Source of the DNA: Bacteroidota bacterium
GTDB lineage: Bacteria; Bacteroidota; Rhodothermia; Rhodothermales; UBA10348
Length of the DNA stretch: 16,267 nt
Assembly (NCBI GenBank): GCA_027620595.1
Contig: JAQCDI010000019.1
Span: 1-16,267, forward strand
Direction: 5' to 3'
Positions 15,504 through 16,267 of the stretch are shown here, in pieces. The first letter of the stretch is position 1; each line of letters starts with the position of its first letter. A model generated the notes under the pieces. It worked only from the letters and a program-made list of their open reading frames with translations. It was not told the DNA's origin and ran no database searches. Both the position numbers and the translations under genes were made by a program.

Positions 15504-15856
15504 ACGCGGACGACACGAAGCAGGATGGATGTGACGACCCGGTTGCCGAATTCCACGCGCATGCCGCAGCTGCCGATTAACTCCCGGTTGATGCACTTCC
15601 CACCCCAGGTGCAACCCGTTATCGACGTGATGAATTCCGTGGTGTAGTGGCGGTCGAACCAGCCTCCGGACACGGCAAACCGACCGTCCGTCAGGAGGCG
15701 CGCGGAGTAGACCGAGTTGCGGGTGTAGAGCATCACGATGTCCCCCGCCATCAGGTCGGACCGACGGATGCCTACCGCCTGACCCGCATGTTCGGTCAGG
15801 GCGGCCAGGCTGTGCGCCCGCGTGTGCTGTTCGTGGTGTTGACCCGGTGTATCCAC
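15482..15856 (-). CDS. Small conserved-type protein of unknown function
   Basis: This 124-residue cytoplasmic-looking protein has no signal peptide or membrane segment. The start is a GTG at 15854-15856, 11 bases after the upstream gene's stop and without a Shine-Dalgarno sequence; the conserved-looking core only begins near residue 31 (RRSDLMAGDIVMLYTRNSVY). Downstream are VSGGWFDRH (62-70), ITGCTWGGKCINRELIGSCG (79-98, Cys82, Cys88, Cys97) and MRVEFGNRVVTSIL (99-112). The pattern of short beta strands and a final 'EFGNRVVTS-I' recalls uncharacterised small beta-barrel proteins I have seen in several phyla, but I cannot name the family. The three cysteines could bind a metal, which is conjecture. 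The gene is probably co-transcribed with the PspB-like gene. Confidence 0.65.
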   Translation of the reverse strand: MDTPGQHHEQHTRAHSLAALTEHAGQAVGIRRSDLMAGDIVMLYTRNSVYSARLLTDGRFAVSGGWFDRHYTTEFITSITGCTWGGKCINRELIGSCGMRVEFGNRVVTSILLRVVRVPGSMVN

Positions 15857-15867
15857 GTGTGCTGTGT

Positions 15868-16236
15868 TCAGTCCCGACTCAGGGAGCGCGCCAGCCTGGC
15901 CGCCCGATCCTCATCGGAAGCGTGATCCTCATCGAGCCGAAGTACTCCCTCGGCAATCCTTTCCCGTTTTTCCCGGGCCATGGCGTCCCAAGCTTCGCTT
16001 GTTACGATGGCTTCGAGGTGTTGGATTCGTTCGATCAATTTTTCCTGGCTGCTCACCAGGTCCCGCACGTTGCCCGACTGCTGATCGATGGAGCGGCGTA
16101 CGTCGGTAGCGTTGCGCTCCACGTCAACACGCGTCTGCGTGACCCCCCTGATCAGGGCATGGATGCCGTAGATCAGGAAGGGGAGTGCCAGGGCAACAGC
16201 CATGGCGCCGATGACGACGAACCAGGAAGTGGACAT
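15868..16236 (-). CDS. Small membrane protein with coiled coil, PspB-like
   Basis: This 122-residue protein has one N-terminal membrane helix (about 5-29, WFVVIGAMAVALALPFLIYG), followed by a long charged helix with heptad-like spacing (about 35-95). ERIQHLEAIVTSEAWD (69-84) closely resembles the RIQxLEAIL...W segment of phage-shock protein PspB and related envelope-stress regulators. The rest (about 100-122) is acidic and Arg-rich (LDEDHASDEDRAARLARSLS). The length is somewhat above PspB (about 75). No pspA or pspC is in the window; the region upstream is cut off at 16267. A role in envelope-stress sensing is inferred from the resemblance only. Membrane topology and coiled coil are confident; the PspB relationship is moderate. 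The downstream gene starts 11 bases after its stop. Confidence 0.68.
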   Translation of the reverse strand: MSTSWFVVIGAMAVALALPFLIYGIHALIRGVTQTRVDVERNATDVRRSIDQQSGNVRDLVSSQEKLIERIQHLEAIVTSEAWDAMAREKRERIAEGVLRLDEDHASDEDRAARLARSLSRD

Positions 16237-16267
16237 GGATTCGGGGTGCTGGGCCGGAAAGAGAACG

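Noticed and set aside
1..16267. Search for CRISPR arrays, tRNA/rRNA genes, transposases, integrases, toxin-antitoxin pairs and defence genes
   Set aside because: By eye I found no regularly spaced repeats, no cloverleaf-like sequence, and no protein with the corresponding motifs. A covariance-model and HMM search would be needed to exclude small cases.

Overview
The window is GC-rich bacterial chromosome with dense gene packing, mostly on the minus strand. Four features suggest a member of the Rhodothermota/Bacteroidota side of the FCB group. A secreted protein ends in a type IX secretion (Por) sorting tail (NPFNPTTTI...). There is a small PorT-type outer-membrane barrel. Most start codons lack a Shine-Dalgarno sequence. 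One promoter region carries the TAnnTTTG element typical of these bacteria. The phylum is inferred; no rRNA or other marker is present.

Layout, left to right. (1) Positions 1-4112, minus strand: a GT4-like glycosyltransferase cut by the window edge, a YfhO-type membrane protein and a PlsC-type acyltransferase, together a cell-envelope lipid/polysaccharide block. (2) 4312-4932, plus: a PorT-like beta-barrel, convergent with (3) 4955-6046, minus: a lipoprotein with the M28 peptidase fold but without the catalytic Glu-Glu. Upstream of it lies (4) the C-terminal end of a secretin (6120-6467, minus) with an intrinsic terminator whose U-tract runs into the lipoprotein's first codons. (5) From about 6475 to 7473, plus: the C-terminal two thirds of an M28 peptidase. 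Secretin and peptidase are both cut at the same point (about 6470-6484) and meet head to head. This is either a rearrangement breakpoint or a chimeric assembly join.

(6) Positions 14376-7544, minus: a compact run of six genes that looks like one transcription unit behind a promoter at 14449-14477. In order these are a LamG-containing T9SS cargo protein, a UPF0173 metallo-beta-lactamase-fold hydrolase, an outer-membrane protein, a YfcE/MJ0936-type phosphodiesterase, a GAF-GAF-SpoIIE (RsbU-type) phosphatase, and a lipoprotein isoaspartyl peptidase/asparaginase. (7) 14539-15447, plus: an atypical SDR of the NDUFA9 type, divergent from the operon. (8) 15482-16236, minus: a small conserved-looking protein of unknown function preceded by a PspB-like membrane coiled-coil protein.

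I found no CRISPR array, tRNA, rRNA, insertion sequence or phage gene, and no clear new defence or mobile system. The items most worth checking are the double truncation near 6475, the terminator overlapping a start codon, the apparently inactive M28 lipoprotein, and the uncharacterised 15482-15856 gene.
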